Positions 5,825-8,335 of a stretch of DNA of 8,335 bases are shown piece after piece. Below the pieces are notes generated by a model. It searched no databases, was not told the DNA's origin, and was given only the letters and a program-made list of their open reading frames with translations. Numbering within the stretch: the first letter of the stretch is position 1; each line of letters opens with the position of its first letter. Origin of the DNA: Oscillospiraceae bacterium (lineage in GTDB: Bacteria > Bacillota > Clostridia > Oscillospirales > Acutalibacteraceae). A program made the position numbers and the translations under genes. Where the stretch lies: positions 390 through 8,724 of the forward strand of contig JAJXDX010000060.1 in NCBI GenBank assembly GCA_021640185.1. The letters are read 5' to 3'.

Positions 5825-8335
5825 TCAGCCGATGAATACGAAGCCCAGCGGCTCGACCGTGTGCCCCGCGCCGTCGTCCGCCGCCGTTTCGGCATAGTTG
5901 AGCAGCACGGCGCAGCCGTTGTCGTAAGTCACCCGGACAAGGCCGTTTGGCAGGATCTCGTGCCGCGCGATCGCCGCGCGGGCGGTCTTTTCGTAAAACG
6001 GGCGCCACTGTGCCGCCGTCTGCAGCAGCAGCTCCGTCTGTCCCTGCCCGCCGACGGAAGAAAAGCGATAGCCCTCGGCGTCATTGAGCACGGAGAGATC
6101 CCCGGCGATCGTTTCGATATGCAGGCCGGCGCCGCATTCCAGCGCGCGCAGCAGCGCGGTCTTGACGTTGCCGGAACGGCCGAGCGCCGTGCCGGTGTAG
6201 GCGATGCGGCCGTGCAGCACCATACCGGTGAACGGCACGCCCGCCGTGAACAGGCGCTGATCGTCCGTTTCCGTCGGCACGTTGACCAAGCTGTCGGCAT
6301 AGCGCAGGGCATACGCATTGCCCACATCCAGCTTGAGCGCCAGCCCGCTGTCGCCAAGGCGCGACAGCGCCGCGGCGGTCAGGCGGCGGCTCTCCTCGCG
6401 GGTGGTCCCGCCGTTCTCGTCATAGTCGCCGTACAGCAGCGCACCAAGGCTGTCGGCATACAGCCGGCCGCAGCCCAAACGGCGGTAGGCGGGCAGAAAG
6501 CTGTCCAGCAATGCATCGAACCGGGCCGGGCCGATCAGATACGCCGTGCGCTCGGTGTCCCGTTCGCCGTTCGCGGCATGATAGCCGGAAAACACGGCAT
6601 ACCGCTTGCTCAGCGTGCGGACGAGGTCGCGGCTGCTGCTCAGTCCGCCGCCGGAGCGGTACGCCTTCGTCAGATCGGCGGCCGGGAAGAACCGCACGCC
6701 GAGCGTGCTCTCGCTCTCCAGCAGGGCGGCGAAGCCGTCGGCCCCGCCAAGGCAGCTCTCCACCTCGGCCCGGTATGCGGCGCGGTGGTCGATGCCGCCG
6801 TTGAGCATCCCGGTGTACAGCACATCCGCCGCGCCGATGCCGCCGTCATGCAGCGAAGAGAGCAGCGCCCCGGTATCCGAGAAAGCGGAGGCCGCCGCGC
6901 GCCCGCGGACGGGCACGCCGAGGCGGGTCTGCCGCGTCGTGATCGCGCCGATCAGCGTCAGGTCGATCGGCAGGCCCTCCGGCTGCCGATCGGGCAGCGC
7001 ATCCGTCCGGGCCAGATACGTGCGGTAATAGGCCGCCATGCCGCTGTAGGTCGCGTCCTCACCGTACAAAAAACGGTATCTCAGCGCGAAAGGCGAGGTC
7101 GGCACCCGGCGGGAATACACGCGGTCGGCCGCCGTGGCCGGCTGATCGCCGGTGTCCATCACGTCCTGCTCGCAGAACGTCCACCACGGCGTGACGGTGT
7201 TCTCCGGCCGGTTCGCGCCGCGCAGGGCGGCGGTCACGCCCGCCGTCCCGTCGCCGGACTCCACGATCCCGAACACCGTCTTTTCCCCGCGGCGGATGCC
7301 GAACACGGGATAGGGCGCTTCCGGAGCCAGGGTGCCGGCCTCGGCATGATCTTTGCCGAAGTCGGTGCCGTAAAAAGGCAGCGCGTAACGGTCGCTGCCG
7401 TCCGTCGTGCGGTCGTTATCGATGATCGCACCGCTGCCGACAGGCAAAAACAGATAGCCGTCGTCCGTTTCGGTCGATGCACCGAGGTTCGGCAGCACGG
7501 TCAGCCGATACAGCACACAGTCGTCCGGGACGGATACCTCGGCCGGATCGACCCTCACCAACAGATCCGGCCCCTGCAGACGGTAGCGCAGCACGACCGT
7601 GATCGACGGCACGGAGCCGTCCATCGCGGTGCCCGCACCGGTCAGTTCCTCCTCGGCGGCGATGTCCGCGCGGGTCATTCCTAAGATACCGGACACCCTT
7701 TCCACCACGTCCAGCTGGATGTAGGTCGCGTTCGGCTTGATCGCATACAGCTCGCCCAGCTGCTCCAGCGCCGGGTACTGCTCGGCATAGGCCTTTTTGT
7801 CCTTTTCGGACAGCTCGGCATACACCAAATGATTGTAAACGGAGGTGAACCTTCCCCAATCGGAGCGCTTCAGCTCCCCGGCGGCCAGCAGCTGCTCTGC
7901 CTTTTCCGCCAACCGGTCGTAGGTGGCCCGCGTCAGCAGGCTGCACATCAGCTTGCTTTCCAGCAGAGTGCCGAAGGCGTAGGTCACCGCAAGCTCGTCG
8001 CCGTCGGCGGCGACGGTGATCTGCTGCTTTTCCTTGCCGTCCCAGCATTCCGGGAACGAGGTCGCCGTCCCGCTTTGTCCGTTGTCACGGAAATATTGCA
8101 CGGTCACCTGCGAAAAGCTTTCTTTTTTCTGCTCCTGCGTCAGCTCGTCCGGCGTGCCGGTGTGCAGCAGACGGTTGGAGAAAAACACCGCCCCGGTCTG
8201 CTTATCCAGCACGGCGATATCCGCATATCCACCGATATACAGCGCCGCATCGTCGTTCTCCAGCCGGCAGGTCATCCCGGCCAGCGCCGCCCGCTCCTCC
8301 TCGCTCGCGGCGAACGCCGTGCGGCTGAGCTGCGC
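5825..8335 (-). CDS. DUF5696 domain-containing protein, 5'-truncated by window edge
   Basis: The reading frame is open from the right edge to a TGA at 5825-5827, giving 836 visible residues. An in-frame ATG at 8273-8275 is probably internal, because 20 further codons upstream are open and encode an ordinary charged helix. The true start, and any signal peptide, lies outside the window. Sequence features recall the DUF5696 family: the GYLFLPVGSGAIID stretch (about 7420-7465), an 'IDLTLIGAIT' strand (about 6940-6975), and the block RLGCGRLYADSLGALLYGDY (about 6430-6490) followed by a Thr-Arg-Glu-Glu segment. Members are usually large extracytoplasmic proteins encoded beside CUT1 sugar permeases; their biochemical role is unknown. 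The alternation of beta-rich N-terminal and barrel-like central segments suggests a glycosidase-like fold, which is inference. It sits 16 bases upstream of the first permease gene, so the two are probably co-transcribed. The family call comes from remembered motifs, not a profile search. Confidence 0.8.
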   Translation of the reverse strand, partial: AQLSRTAFAASEEERAALAGMTCRLENDDAALYIGGYADIAVLDKQTGAVFFSNRLLHTGTPDELTQEQKKESFSQVTVQYFRDNGQSGTATSFPECWDGKEKQQITVAADGDELAVTYAFGTLLESKLMCSLLTRATYDRLAEKAEQLLAAGELKRSDWGRFTSVYNHLVYAELSEKDKKAYAEQYPALEQLGELYAIKPNATYIQLDVVERVSGILGMTRADIAAEEELTGAGTAMDGSVPSITVVLRYRLQGPDLLVRVDPAEVSVPDDCVLYRLTVLPNLGASTETDDGYLFLPVGSGAIIDNDRTTDGSDRYALPFYGTDFGKDHAEAGTLAPEAPYPVFGIRRGEKTVFGIVESGDGTAGVTAALRGANRPENTVTPWWTFCEQDVMDTGDQPATAADRVYSRRVPTSPFALRYRFLYGEDATYSGMAAYYRTYLARTDALPDRQPEGLPIDLTLIGAITTRQTRLGVPVRGRAAASAFSDTGALLSSLHDGGIGAADVLYTGMLNGGIDHRAAYRAEVESCLGGADGFAALLESESTLGVRFFPAADLTKAYRSGGGLSSSRDLVRTLSKRYAVFSGYHAANGERDTERTAYLIGPARFDALLDSFLPAYRRLGCGRLYADSLGALLYGDYDENGGTTREESRRLTAAALSRLGDSGLALKLDVGNAYALRYADSLVNVPTETDDQRLFTAGVPFTGMVLHGRIAYTGTALGRSGNVKTALLRALECGAGLHIETIAGDLSVLNDAEGYRFSSVGGQGQTELLLQTAAQWRPFYEKTARAAIARHEILPNGLVRVTYDNGCAVLLNYAETAADDGAGHTVEPLGFVFIG

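Noticed and set aside
5768..7684. 638-residue open frame on the plus strand
   Set aside because: It is antisense to the DUF5696 and permease 1 genes, is extremely rich in Arg, Ala, Gln and His without domain-like motifs, and has no clear ribosome binding site. It fits a GC-driven shadow frame.

Overview
The window is GC-rich (roughly 60% or more by eye) and every gene I can support lies on the minus strand, so transcription runs from right to left. Strong purine-rich Shine-Dalgarno sites, a lipoprotein signal, Thr/Pro/Asp-rich surface linkers and the DUF5696-plus-permease gene pair point to a high-GC member of the Bacillota, most likely a gut-type Clostridia/Oscillospiraceae-like lineage. The lineage is inferred from gene style, not from a marker gene.

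Layout in order of transcription: (1) 8335-5825, a DUF5696-family protein whose N-terminus lies beyond the right edge; (2) 5808-4873, an LplB/MalF-type sugar ABC permease; (3) 4869-3961, a MalG/YtcP-type sugar ABC permease; (4) 3912-2059, a secreted lipoprotein with a GH99/GH71/WbsX-like barrel and a C-terminal CBM9/DOMON-like domain; (5) 2033-864, a secreted CBM9-like protein tethered by a C-terminal membrane helix after a long Thr/Pro/Ala/Asp-rich stalk; (6) 805-1, a secreted protein starting at TTG and built of near-identical 158-residue ricin-B-like units, which runs off the left edge. The gaps are 16, 3, 48, 25 and 58 bases. I see no convincing promoter or U-tract terminator between genes, so this looks like one operon, with two intercistronic hairpins (3928-3945 and 853-873) that could tune differential expression.

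The likely theme is capture and import of an extracellular glycan. Two permeases form the membrane channel of a CUT1 importer, DUF5696 is their usual companion of unknown function, a lipid-anchored barrel protein may cut or bind the glycan, and two further surface or secreted proteins carry carbohydrate-binding-type folds. No solute-binding protein or ATPase gene is in the window. The first may lie upstream; the second is often a shared MsmX-type protein encoded elsewhere. The substrate cannot be read from the sequence.

The most unusual element is the tandem 474-bp repeat in the last gene: about 97% identical DNA over the part that can be compared, with five of seven differences silent. No RNA genes, insertion sequences, integrases or CRISPR arrays were seen. 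The large plus-strand open frames are antisense shadows of the GC-rich minus-strand genes.
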